Shown here: positions 19,401 to 33,100 of the stretch, piece by piece
How positions within the stretch are numbered: position 1 is the first letter of the stretch
How the letters are laid out: each line of letters begins with the position of its first letter
Source of the DNA: Eutreptiella sp. 'Long Island Sound 2002'
Lineage: Eukaryota > Euglenozoa > Euglenophyceae > Eutreptiales > Eutreptiaceae
Assembly: GCA_964036045.1 (NCBI GenBank)
Contig: OZ038391.1
Coordinates: 42,667,621-42,731,620, forward strand
Direction: 5' to 3'
Length of the DNA: 64,000 nt
Made by a program: the position numbers and the translations under genes
The notes under the pieces: generated by a model
Told to the model about the DNA's origin: nothing
Databases searched by the model: none
What the model saw: the letters and a program-made list of their open reading frames with translations, nothing else

Positions 19401-22400
19401 TCAGGTGGTCCCAGCCAGCTCGAAGTTCGACCTCGGCTGCGTTGTCGGCACGTTTCTGGATTTCGACAACAAACGCGTGGCATTTTACGTGGATGGGCAG
19501 CAGGTCGCGCCGCGGAAATCCCATGGCGGGCGAGGAGGGGCATTTTTTGACCTTCCGAAGTGGGCCAGACGCGGGGCGTACCCGGTGCTGTACGTCCGGG
19601 GGGGCTGCGATTTGACGTGGAATTTAGGCGGCCTGGAGTTCGATCATCATCCGCTGGAGCGTGGCGCGCGCTCGGCGGCCGTGGCGCAGTCCGACAGCGA
19701 TGACAGCGACGCTGAGGAGCTGAACCCGGTGGCGCTGCAGGCGGCGTTTGTGCGGGGTCGGAGGGCCATTGACGTGGACGTGGATTCAGATTCGGAGATG
19801 GAAGAGCCGCAGACGGTGGGCGACACCTCCGACGGGGGCGCGGGCAAAGGGCCCGGGAAGCGGCAGCGGGAGGACGGGGAGCAGGAGGATGGCGGAAAGC
19901 GGCTCAAAGTGGGGTGCCCCTGCCCATGCCATCAGCCCGGAGACGTGGAATTCTTCGTGTGCAGTTGTTCGTGCGGTGACAAGGCCGCGCCCGATCGGTC
20001 CATTTTGGGCACGACGGCGCCGCTCTCCCTTGGAACCCCAAACGCTGCCGTACCCTTGGCCTTCCCCGCGGCTTGCAGCTCCGGTGCTCCCGCTGCGGCT
20101 TCCACCACCGCCCCCGCTGTGGATTCCATCACCGCGTCCGCTGCTTCAGCAGCACAAGACTGTGACAACAGTATGGGAATCGAACCTGCGCCCACTGCGG
20201 CCGCTGCCGGGCCCGCCCCCAGCAACGGAAACGCGCATGCGCCCAGCGCCGGACCGACACTACAGCCCCGGGCAGGCGCTTTGCCGGTGGTGATGCCGCT
20301 GGAGAGGCTCCCGCCGCAGTCCTTGCATAAGCTCAAGGACGACGTTGTGGTGCTGGGGTCCATCCCCCTCACGCTTCTGAAGATGGCGTTCACATTGATC
20401 CGCGTGTACGTCTGCCTCGGGGCCGACCGGCGGCTCCAAGAGATTCTGGATGCCGACATTTGGCCCGTCTCACACCCAAAAGCGCTGCACCCCCTGGCCC
20501 CCACCGCAGAAAAGCTCCAGGCAGAGGTGCGTGCGCAGCTGCAAGCAGCCCTCAAGCCCATCCCAGAGAAGGAAATAAGTGACGCTGGGCCGGAGCGGGT
20601 GCGGCAGTGGAGCACCGCGGTGCTCGCGCAGCTGCAGGCTGCGGAGGAAGGCGTGACGGACGCATATGCGATCGGAAATTTCGAGGGCATTGCGGGCTGC
20701 ACCTTCCTCCAATACATCGCCCGCCACGATGCGGGCGTGGCCCTCCCGCTGCTGCCGGCATCCGCCCCCGTCGACGCGCCGGCCCCGGGGGCGCCGCCAG
20801 CCCTGGTGCCGCCCGCCACGCTGCAGCAGCACGTCGCGGGCGCGGTGCAGGCGCGCGGCTCTGGGTCCCTGGCAGGTCTCCCGCTGCTTTCTGCACTCGA
20901 GGAGGACGTCGCCCGTGCGCTGGGGCTGCGCGGGTTCTGGGAGACCGGGTACGCGTCGCTGGCGGCATTCGGAGCGGAACACCCCGTGGCACTACGGGGC
21001 GTGTGCCTGGGGGGCGGCGCCCGCGCCCAGAACCTGGAGGTGTTCCTCGAGTACTGCATCGCCGTGGCGGACGGCCGCGTGCAGGTGTCGGAGGTCGAGC
21101 AGGCGGCCACGCGGCACTTCGGCGTGAGCGGCTTTGAGGAGCTCGGGGTCGGGCCCTGCAAAGAGGCATTGCAGCAGCACGTGGCCCAGGTGTCTGCCCC
21201 GTCGCCGGAGTCCTGGGGGGAGGTACGCGCCTCCGTCGCGTTCGCGTCGGCCCTCCTCTGTTCCCCGGCGCCAGAGGCGGATGTTGGCTCCGGCCCTGGC
21301 GTTCTCCTCGTGTCCTCCGGCGGCGGGGCTGCCACCCCCGGCGCCGGGGCTCTCGGGTATCTGGACCGCGCGCAGGCGACCCAATGCCTCGTGCACGCCC
21401 CCTGCCTGGCCGACCTGCAGCAGTGGACGCGGTGGGATACGCTGTTCCTGCCGCTGCACGGGCCGCTGCGGCCGTTTCTGCAGGATCACATCCTCAGCAT
21501 CCCCGAGCACCAGCGCGCGGCGCCCCGCGCGCTGCGGCTGCTGGAGTGCGGGCCCACGGCCTTTATGTGGGTGGACGCCGCGCCCTCCGAGCAGGCCCTT
21601 GGGGCCGCGCTGAGGGGCGCCAGGGCGTGGGAGGCGGCGACGCAGCTGGTGTCCCTCGTGGTCGCACATGGGGGCCTCGCGCGTAGCCCTACAGCGCTCA
21701 TTGCCGCCTGTGTCCGTGCGGCGTTGCTGGACCTCACCATGCAGTCGGCCGCCAGGGCACGGGGTGCGGGTTCTGCCGTTTCCGGCTCCGGTTCCGCCAC
21801 CGCCTCGGCCATCGCCCCCGGCAGCGCTGCTGCTCTCAGCGCTACGGCCACCGCCACTCCTCAGAACGCCGCCCCGGGCCTCATCCTCCAGGTAAGCCTC
21901 GCTTTTGGACGTAGGAAAGTGCACAACACCCCCCCTTCCCCGACGGCCTGCACCCGCCCCCTCCCGCCCATCCCCCTCCCTCACACACTAACAAAGGCCC
22001 GTGTCCCATTTAATGTGCTTGCACCTCCTTGTCAATTTCTTAGTCTGCCGTAGGACTCGGACACCGTATGATGTCCAAATATAAGTTTGTCTTGCTCATG
22101 TGGAACCACAAGTTGGAGAGGCGCAGGTGGCAGTTTTTGATTGATATGCAATTTGTATTGCTGGGTTTTCCAGGTTTGTCTTCCAATACCACCCTCCCTC
22201 TGTCTCTCTTTGTAATTAGGTCTCTACCCGCCAAGGTCTTTACATTCAAAACCCCGACACACTCCCTGCATCATTTCAGGTCATCCTCGCGATCCCGGAG
22301 TCCCTGGGCTGCTCGCAGCTCGTGGATGCCCTGCTGTTGCAACCGCTGCTGCAGGTGGATCCCGGTGGGTGTGAGGCGATGCTGCAGTGCTGCGGGGCCC

Positions 22401-23705
22401 CACAGGAGTATGCGCTGCTGCACGCACTGGGCGTGGCGCACGGCATCCCCAGCTGGGTGGACCACATGAGGGGCATGGTGCTGCGGGACCCCGCCCGCCC
22501 CGTTCCGGCCGCGGCCTTCGACGTCACCGCCCCGCCGGTGGCGGGCGTGGGTCCCGCGACGATCGCGCAGGCGGAGGACATGGTACTGGAGGGGGGCCCG
22601 GCCGAAGCGGCTCCACTATTGCGTCAAGTGCCGGGCAATGATGGCGCGGATGTGCGCACGCGCCGAGACGACGAGAACGGCGAGCCTTCGGGCAAGGCCG
22701 CTGTCAGCGACGCAGATCCGCAAGTGTCGTGCCGGGGCGTTGTGGAGCGGATCCGGCAGGAGGAGTTCGGGTTCGGTGTGGAGCTCGGCCCCGACGGGCA
22801 GCGACTGGTCGGCAAGCAGAACGCGCGGCTTGGCCGTGCGCTGCACCGCTTGTCCCTCGACCTCTACAGCCGCGACACGCACTTCGTGCTGGAGCTCGTG
22901 CAGAACGCCGACGACAACGCGTACGCGGCTGCCGCGGTGCCCACGCTCAGCTTTGTCATCGATGACGGCGGCATCGTCTGCCTCAACAACGAGGAGGGCT
23001 TCACGGAGCAGAACGTCCGGGCGCTGTGCGACGTGGGGCACAGCACCAAGGCCGAGACCTCCGGGTATTGCCATGTCCTGGACCACTCCCTTTGGCACGG
23101 GATGGGCAGTGCTCCGGGAGGCCGTCATGGTTGGGCCACAATGGGATTTGGCGGCGGAAACGTCGGGGGTCAATTCTGATGAGTACCATGTGGCCCTGTG
23201 TGACACACACCGGCATTGGTGCCCCATGCGCTGGCGATCTCTGGTGGATGGACGAAGGGCAAGGGGGGGCTGGTCAGGACTGCCGAGACAGAGGGGGTGG
23301 GCGCCGCGGGAGGCCACAGCCCTGAGGTGGGCAAGGGCACCATTGTGCGCGGTTGCCCAATGTCGTATAGGTGGTGCCAAATGATCGTGCGCCCGTGCAC
23401 CGGGTGCACAGGAACGCATGGAGATTCTGTGTTGCCCCCCTTCCGGGCAAACCTGCAGCAGGGCATCCAAGGAAGAGAGTTAGTCCCATCAGATATTAGG
23501 AGTTTTCCACTCCATGGAAGGGTGGGGGCACAGTTATGAAGAGGCTTCGGTCATCAGATCCAAATATGCCTGCCCCTTCATTGATGTCCCCAGGCCTCCC
23601 TCATCAATAGCACCACGCGCTTATGCGTGCGCGCGCGCGTGCACAAACGCACACACAGGTGTTGGGTTTGGTGTTGAACCTCGCATGATTTGAAAGATTT
23701 GCGCG

Positions 23706-23756
<51 letters not shown>

Positions 23757-26700
23757 CACACACCGTCATGCACTCATCCACTGGTACTGCAGTAGGCCTG
23801 TGCCCAAGTTAATGGATTCATGCTTGTCAATTTGTCAGTGCTGCTGTAGGACTTCATTGCTGTTTAATGTCCAAACTCAAATTTGGTCCAATACCCCTAT
23901 CGACCCCCCAACCCCGAACCCCCGCCTTCTCTAAGCTCCTCCTCCCGGGAAGACTGTAATTTTTTTGGGACGCAAATTGATGTGGTACCAAGTGCACCGT
24001 AACCATGTGGGGGGGAGTTTGTTTGGGATTTTCACACATGGTAAGCTGTAGACCAATGGTTTGTGCAACATGTTTTCAACAGGTTTTTTTTTTTAATTTT
24101 TGGGTCTTATTACCCCTTGTTTCATGCAAAGGAACATGCAAACATCTCGTTTTGAGCCTTGTGTCTTCCACACACTCCATGGGCAGTGGGTTTTCCACAG
24201 TCAAGGGTGCATATGAGAAGGTTTCTCACTACGTTTCTCACTACTTGCAGGGCGACAACTGGGTGATCCAGCCCTGTGCTCCCCTGGGGAGGATGTGTTT
24301 GCCATTCGTTCTCCCTCACCAACACCATCAGGTGCATCAAATGATGCAGTTCTCGTTAAGAATCAATCTGCATCTCCACCTTCGGCCCCACCCACACCCA
24401 CACCCAAACCCAAACCTGCAGGGTTGGCCAACCCATTGATTCCACCCTCTCGGAAGCCCAGTTTGCTTGATTTTTTCAAACAACCGTGCCCTGATCCGAT
24501 GCAGTCTCCTCTAATGAACCTGCATGCAAGTTTGTCGTGTCACATGTGAGCCCTGTCTTGTCTAAGCCCCACCTCCTCGGGGACCCTGATTTTTTTGGAA
24601 CCTGAGTGGGGCTTCGTCAAAGGTGGGGGGATTTACAACGCTGAAGGGAACCTCACCACAAAAAGCCCAACGGAGCTGTCACAGTGGAAGCTCTGTTGAA
24701 GGGCGTCAGCCTGCTGGAGGTTGCGTCCACACTGATGAAGTATCTTTCAGTCATGTGTACTTCTTGTGCACACAGAATGCGGTGCATGCATGTGCAACTC
24801 AGCGTTGCTGGGTTTGCCTCTAGTGCTTACACCCCTGCCTGTTCTCCTTGTTTACTTGCCCCCCCCACCCCTTCTCCAGATATATCGGACAGAAGGGCAT
24901 CGGGTTCAAGTCGGTGTTCCGCGTTACCGACTGCCCCGCCATCCACAGCGGAGGGTACCATTTCCAGTTCGACGCCAGCCAGGGCAACATGGGCTATATC
25001 GTGCCTCATTGGCTGGACGGACCGCACAGCCTGATCTCGGACGACCGCCTTCGGCAGCTCCCGCAGTCTGAACTCATTCGCGGATTGCTGCGCGACGGCA
25101 CGTGCATCGCGCTGCCCTTCAAGCGCGCGTTCGACACGGCCGCCCTGCTCCGTAACTTCCACGAAGTCCATGAGTCGCTGCTGCTGTTTCTCAACCGCCT
25201 GCAACGGCTCGTGATCGCGGATCTGCGCCCGGGCGCCGGCCCCGGCGCGATCAAGGTCATGACCCGGGAGGACCGGCCCAACGGCATCGTGCGCGTGCGC
25301 TGCAACACCGCCGTGACGGATTGGCTCGTCGTGAAGCAGCGGCTTTCGCCCCCGGCGCACATCCGCCGGGACGGGGTCGCGGTCACGAGCACCGAGGTCT
25401 GCATCGCGTTTCCGCTCCCGGCGGACATGATGATGGATAAGACTGTGGCTCCGCTGCCGCAGCAGCAGGTGTGTGCGCGGTCTGCGCACCAACCGTCTCA
25501 TAAAGTACCTGTCGTCGAGAAGGGGGGGGGGGGCAGCTGGGTACTGCAGCGCAAGGATGTATTAGAACGGCTGACCCCCCCCCCCCCCGAGGACCAAAGT
25601 GACCACAGTGGGAAAAAACGAAATTTACCTCCAACCGATTACAGAGCAGAAAGCCCAACATTGTTCTTTGCCTCACTCACTCTCCTTTCCCTTTGTTGTT
25701 TCTCCAGGGAGTACAAGTCCCTTAATTGAGACTTTGATAACCCACACTCTCGCTCTTGAAATCTTCTGACGTAACATGGCACAACATGACAGTGATACAG
25801 TGATACTGTCGTGTTTAAATTGCGGTGCACATGATGAGAGTGGATGCCAAGCGGAAAAGCTCGTCGGTGGGTACAAAGGGGAGTCCGTGTTCTTGCTCCA
25901 GGTCTCAAATGCCGCAAACCCCAGATCGATGCAGTGCAAGCAGCAGCAAAGAACACACAACATTGTACCCCTGCCCTGGACTACTGTTTGCACATGTGCC
26001 TCTTTGACTTTACACAGCCGAAAGGCACCTATGGGTTACAATGTTCTTGTGTGTTCTTTGCTGCTGCTTGCACTGCATTGATCTGGGGTTTGCGGCATTT
26101 GAGACCCTGAGCAAGAACAAGGACTCCCCTTTGTACCCCACTGACCAGTGACCTTTCCCGGGTAGCCACCCCATTTCCGTGACAGCCCAGAGGGAGGGGG
26201 GCGGCAGGACGGTCCCTGACACAACCAGCGTCCTCGACACCCAACACGGCGGTTGGAGGATACCTACCAGCGGCTGGACAACCGACTGCTGCAATGGTTT
26301 AGCAGAGGAAAACAAACTGCAAGCATCCTTTGGGACAGGAGGGGGGCAGGCCCATGGAGGGTGTAGCAGAGGCATGGGGCATGGGGTGTAGCGGGGAAAA
26401 TGGGAGCTGACTCACACTGTTGCACACTTATCGCTGCGCTGACCCCCACTGCAGAATACAAAGGTTGCTGTACTGTGTTGGTGGAATTGCACTGGCGACA
26501 AAAGATCAACAAAAGATCATCAGTCACGATGTCACAGGCGTCTTTCAGTGTGGCAGAAAGTGTGTGTACCAGGCAATGTCTGATCTGTCCGGCTGTTGTG
26601 GCAGAACACTGCAGCGAGGATGCATGAGAAGAGAAGAGGAGGGGGGATGGAGGGCTGGGCCAAAAGTTTTGTGGACCCCAAATGACTTGACCAGATTTAC

Positions 26701-27087
26701 CCTCTGCAGAAGGCCAGGACCATGGGGGTAGTGCTCAGAAAGGCCACCCCGACGGGGGGTGCCCCTTCTTGCCGTCAACTGCATGCCTGGGTACAGATGC
26801 ATGCCAAGCTTTTGGGGACACAGGCAGCGCAGGGGACATCATGTGCGTGTGGGAGTTCTTGTGGGGCAAGGGGTAAGGAAGGGGGATGTTGGAAAGATCT
26901 GCCCCAACCGCTCCTGTCCGGCCCCTGACTGTCCCCCAGCCATAAGTTCTGACCCATGCCCCCCCCCCTTCTGACCGCCAATGGCTGCTGCCCCCAGTTT
27001 GCCAGCCCTTGCGGGCCTGGGACAGCGGCAGGTGGGGACGTGCCAGTCTTGGCAGAGACGCGGTACTGTGAAGACGCGCTCAACCTC

Positions 27088-27131
<44 letters not shown>

Positions 27132-30100
27132 CCCCCTCTCTCTACCTCTTTCTCTTTTCCTCTCATAGGTTTTCGCATATTTGCCACTGCGGAGCTACGG
27201 CTTCAAGTTCCTGCTCAATGCGGACTGGATCGTCCCATCATCGCGGGAGGATATCACCCAGGACAACGTGTGGAACGAGTGGCTCCGCGAGGAGCTTCCG
27301 GCGCTGTACACGGACGCCCTCGTGCACTTGCGGCAGCTGTTTGCGGACGACGAGGGTGACGGTTTGGAGGATGTGGTGGACGTGGCGTGGAGTGTGCTGC
27401 GGTACCTGCCGCTGGAAGGGGAGGTGCTGGGCTGGTTCCGGCAGACGAGCAATAAGATTGTGCAGCAGATGCGGCTGTCGGAGTGCATGCTGACGGCGCA
27501 GAACAAGTGGGTGCTGCCGGGGGAGGTGTGTGTGGCGGGGAGGGCAGGGGGCAACGAGGGGCAGGGGCGAGCTTAGCGGCACACATAATATTTTTGGCCC
27601 CTTTTGGGGGGCAATCAATGCGTCGGGGGGCACATGGGATTAGGTCCAGCGTGGGAAAGCGGGCTGTACAGGGGCAGTTCGAAAAGCGGTTACTGCTGAG
27701 CAGTGAAGCAGCGAGTTTCCTGAAGGCAGCAGGGGATCCCACCACCACCACCACCGCCCTCTACATCCAGAACCATTTGCTTACAAATGCAACCCCTGCC
27801 AACCGCATGCGTAGCCGCCAGAACCGCCTTCCCCCGTTCCTGTCAAGGGCATTTCCCTTGCACTAGGGGCTGCTCGGGTACCACTACACGGTCCTCAAAA
27901 TAGAGGCACTGCCTATCTTTGTACCGTTTGTCGCCGTCAATAAGACGCAATCTCTTTTCCAAATCCTGACTGAGTGTCTTCAGAATTTATGGATACTCAG
28001 TCAGATAGTCGCCAGTTGTCAAGGAATCCCGCAGTGCGCATGGAGAGGTCCAGTTGGACGCCCTGAGGTGGCGCCCAGCCCCTGGAGTTTGTCTAGGCCC
28101 TCAGGAAACGTGGCCTCGACAACTAAGCAGCAGGTTGTCTCGACCCTCAAGAAAGGGGCCTTGACAATTTTGCGGTACTTTGTCTCGGCCCTCAGGGAAG
28201 TGGCCTTGACGATTTCGTGGGAATTATCTAGGCCCCCAGGAAAGTGGTCTCGTCCACGAAAGATGGATTAACCAGCCCCGTCCACACCCAACCAAACCAC
28301 CCACACCAGAAGCACTCATCCTCTATGCCCCCTAGTTTTAGGGTTACGAGAGTGAGCAGTAGCACCAGGGCGGCTACTATAGCATAGCTTGAGGCTTTGC
28401 CACCCTCCCCCGTACCCACAGCACAGTCGCACGAAACACACCCACAAAAGAAAGAAACCCTTCCGATGAACTCCCCCGCTCCCAGTCGAAAACCGAGATA
28501 TTTGCCGACAGGGAGGCAAAGTGCCCGGTTCCAGCCTGCCAAAGTCATGATGCCAGCGGGTGGGGCAGTTCCAAAATAGGGACATCGCGATGGTAGCATC
28601 ATGAGCGGGCTCCCCACCTCTCGCAATGTTTGAACCCAACGGGTGGACGACCCACCCAACCATGCACTCGTGGAAGATCCCCTCCTCAAAAGGCGAACAA
28701 GTACGTACACCTGGAAAGTCCCAACCGGCATACTCACTCAGCCGTTACGGCACCCCCTCCCCCCCCGGTCAGACCCCCTGTACGCCATTGCATCCGTTTG
28801 ACCTGCATTCCTTCTGAAGTACTCCAATCTGTTCTTCTGATGATGTCTTGCGTTGTCACGCTTGTTTTGGTGTCGCTTGTTGGCATCCACCACCGCCAAA
28901 ACGCATGCGGATGCACGCACGGCCCATGATCGCACTCCACATCCGACCCGCAGGTGGTGTACTGTCGGGACCAGGTCATCGGGCGCCTCGTGGACGAGCA
29001 GATGCTGCACGACACGCTGAAGCTGTATTACCTCAACCCCCACCTGCTGCACCAGCTGCCGCAGGCGCTGCTGTACACTCTCGGAGTGCAGCCCCTGAAC
29101 GCCCGGCACCTCATCCGAGTCATGGAGGAGCTGACGGCCGCTGGCCCTGCGCCCCCGCCCGGATGGACGGCGTGGCTGAAAAAACTGGAGGACGACACGT
29201 GGGTGGCGCGGTGGCTCTTGTGCGTGTTCCGCAGCGCCAAGAGCGCGGCCTTCTTGGAGCGGCGACTCGGCAAAGGGCTCTCGGTGGCTGAGGCCATGAA
29301 ATGCCTCAAGGGGCTGCCGGTGGTGCCGCTAGAGAGTGGGGAGCGCGTGCGGGTCACGGGGACGCGGCCGGTCTTCTTCCCGCCCCCCGTGGGGCGCTCC
29401 GCGTACGCGTTTGAGAAGTTGATGTCCGTCGTGAAGCGTGAAGGCTTTCTACAGGGCCCGGGTCCCCTGAGGGAGGTCTCGCTCCCTCGCTCCCTCGCTC
29501 CGCCACCCACCCCTTTGCTTTGAGTTTTTTTTGGGGGGGGCGTGTCCGCTTCGCCTTCTTTGCCCTCGCTCCCTCTCTTGACCCCTCCCTGCCTCCTTTC
29601 GTTACGTCCCGTGTCTCTCGCTCCACGTCCTGCATTCGAAGTATTCAGGACCTCAATTTGGCCCCCCCCTTTCTCCCTCGTTCGTTTCCTCTTTCATTCC
29701 CTTCCTCCCTCAACCCCTCCCTTGTCCCTCAGCGCTGTTATTGCCACCGGTCTTCTCGTCCCTCAACCTCCACTGCCATCCCATCCTGCTTCTTCAGCAC
29801 CCCTTACCCTCACCATATCCCCTACCCCATCCACATCTGCAGGACGACCGGCAGGAGCTCCGCTCCATCCTCGTGAGCATGGGGGTGCGGCAGCAGGACC
29901 CCTCTGAAGTCCTGGAGCACCACGTACTGCCCTTGCTCTGCGACGCGGCCACCGACCAGGCCGTGCTCGTGGCGTGCCTCGCCTTCGTGAAGGACGTTGT
30001 GCCGCACTGCCGTGTGTCCGAGCGCCTCTGGGAACAGCACAAGGGGCGTGCGCTCATTGTCACATCGCGTGGGCCCGTGCGCCCCGACGCGGCCTGCCTG

Positions 30101-33100
30101 CACTTCTCCCGGCGCTACAACAACCCCTTTGACCTCCCGGAGCTCCTCCCGGAGCCGTGGCTCGTGTCCGACGCATATCTCGACGTGTCCAAGACCCCGG
30201 ACGTAGGGTCGTGGCGAGAGGTACCTGCGTGCACGCCATGGCAACCCCCCCTTTGCCCTTCTCCCCCTTTGCCCCTCCTCCCCCAAGGCCATGGACCTGC
30301 CCGGCCCCTGCTCATGGCCCTGTGCCCGTTCAGGTCGCTGCCGCCGCCATGTCCTGGCCATGCCGCAGTCCCTGGACTGTCTCACGGGATGAAGGTGACG
30401 TCTGCGGTTGCCTTTGCCGGTTGACCGTCGCACCATCGTCCCTGTGTCAGGACTGCTTCGGCAGAGTTACATTGCTTTGGATCTCTTCTGCGGTGCTGCA
30501 GTGTTCCCTTTGCGCGTTCAATACTTGCGTGAGTGACCAGAGTAGCTTTCGCCCACTGGCTGCCGGGGGCCCCGGGCCGCTTGCTATTGCCAGCAGCCCC
30601 TTGTCCCTGGATGGCGGCCCGTCATACCCATACCCATACGCGTCTGTGTGTGTGTGTGTGTGTGTGTGTGTTTGTTTGTCTGCCCCCCCCCCCCTCCCCC
30701 TCTCTCTCTCACTCTTAGTTCCTCGCGAAGCTCGGCGTCACTGACTTCCTCACGGCCCAGTGCCGGCGCCGGGTGGTGTGCGCGGAAGACGACGACTTCG
30801 AGCAGTTCACGTGGAATGCCGACGGGGGTGGCAGCTACTTCGTGGAGGACTGGCAGTGCGACGAGTTCGTGGACGTCATGCGGGGGCTGTTGGGAGCGCA
30901 CGCGGTCGATCCGGCAGCCAGCGCGGAGTGCGCGCGCGTGCCCGTCAGCGCGCGCACGCACGCCATGCTTGGTCGTGTTCTGCACGCGCTGGACGAGCTC
31001 TGGGCTGACGTCTACAGCCGAGCCACGTGGCAGCGGTACGCCCTGGTGCCGGTGGACCAGGCCATTGCGGAGCGGGACGTCCTTTCCCGGCGCGACAGCA
31101 CGTTCTTGAGGCAGCTGAAGACGGTGCCGTGGGTGCCGGCCTCGGATGGCACGGCGGCGCGCCCGACGCAGCTCTTCGCGCCCAGCGTCGAGCTCAAGCA
31201 GCTGTTTGCCGGGCACGTGCTGTACGTCCAGTCGCTCCCCACGAGCCCGGGGCTCCCGCTGCACTTGGGCATCACCAGCCAGCCCTCGTTGGGGCTGGTG
31301 CGGCAGTGCCTACTGGAGTGGGCCGGGTCGGAGGACGTCGAGCCCAGCCATACCCCACGGGCCCGTCCGCAGGTCATTGACGTCGATATGGACACGGACG
31401 ACGACCCCGCGACGACGACCCCTCCCGCCCCCCCCACGTGCGCGACCGCCGGGGCCGGCCCCGACGTGCGCCGCCGCTTCCGGGCGAGTGTCGCGCAGAT
31501 GCACGCCGTCTACTGCTACCTGCAGGCCCACCTCAGCGAGGACCATGGGCCTACCGTCGCGGTGCTGCGCGCGCGGCCCTGCATCTTCGTCCCCGACAGC
31601 GCCGGCGCCAGCTCCGAGGCGGAGGTGGACGGCGCGTGGTACAGCACCGCGGACGTTTGCGTCGGGGACGACTCCGGGTTGGTGGACGATTATGGCCCGC
31701 CGCGCGTGTTGTCGCGGCACTACCCGTCCTGCAGCGCCTTCACGCGGCTGTTCCCCGACCCCGGCATCCCCCCCGCCCCGAGCGCCGGGCAGTGCGCGTG
31801 CGTCCTTCGCCGGATTGCGGGCCGCAGCCCCGCGGTGACCGGGGGGCAGCAGGCCGTGGCGGTGTTGACGAAGCTGAGCGATGTCTTCCTGGCGCTGGAC
31901 GCGGCGACCCTCCGGGGGCTTTTCGGTGCAGAGGACCGGGTGCTGCCCACTGGTAATGCCCCCACCCCCTCCCTCTTTCTTTCTTATTGTCTCGCGTCGA
32001 GATGATGTCACGCCCTCCCGTTTGTTGTGCTGTGCGCTGTTGTAAGGCCAGGGACCCGTTCCGTGTGCCATCAAGCCCCCCCCCCCCCCCCTGCGCCCCT
32101 CCTGCCGCTTACCAGGCAATCGCTGTTGGTTTACCAGCCGCTCGCTGTTTTGAACAGCGAGTGTTGGTGGACCAGAGGTTTTCCCTCATGTGAGGGAGCG
32201 GTATTGCACCCACCCACCGCACCGCGCCTGGTTTGGCTTCGGGTGTTCCAGTTGTTGGGCTAAGCCTCAAAAAAAGAAAAAGAGGGAGACATGTACAAGG
32301 AACGGTCATGCGGGGGTTTGGTCCCGCAGAAGTTTCACTGGACATCCCCCCCCCCTGCCCCTCCTGCACGACAGGGCATCTCGCTGCGTTTTGTTCACGG
32401 GGCCCAAGACAGTCACCCTTTGTTATTGCTGTTGCTTTGGCTCCACTGTCTCTGTTTCTGCGGGTCATGGCAGCGGGAACCAACAAGACTCCGCACGGCA
32501 TGACCTTTGGGCCGTCACACACACCTCCTCTCCAATGAACGGTCCCCGCTGGGCACTGGGGCATGTGTAGCCCGTACTGAGCCTTTTCTTAGTGACGGGC
32601 ATTGGGGGGTAGGCGCCTACCCAGCCCCAGCCCCAGCCCCAGCCCTGCGGATCTTTTCCTCCTGCGCTCACAGTGGATGGCCGCTGGGTCGGACCGAGCG
32701 ACGGGTGCGTTCTAGACGACTGGCCAGAGCGCACCAAGTACTTCGTGGATGTCGCGCTAGGCACGCACCAGGAGGGCGCGCACGACGTACATATTCTTGC
32801 TGTGCACCTCGCCTCGGGAGCTGCGATGGTCCTGCGGCGGCTTGGGGTCCGGTCTGCCTCGGAAATGATTCGCGAGGAGGTCGTCGCGTGCGCGCCGCAG
32901 CCGGGCGGTCCCCTGGTGCCGCTCGTGGCCTTCGCGGCGCCGTTCGCGCAGCGCTACATCCGTGAAAAGCACACCGAGGTCTATGCCGGACTTGACAAAA
33001 CATCGAGCACACTGCGCGGCCTGCGCTGCCGCCTCGTGTCGGACCTGTTCCTGGTCTGGCACTTCGGGAGCGTGACGAGCGCGCGGCACCCCCGCGACGC

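Noticed and set aside
19932-21335. 467-codon minus-strand open frame, and other long frames over 19.9-22 kb
   Set aside because: Antisense shadow of the GC-rich exon 4 of the ATPase gene; high GC removes stops on both strands.
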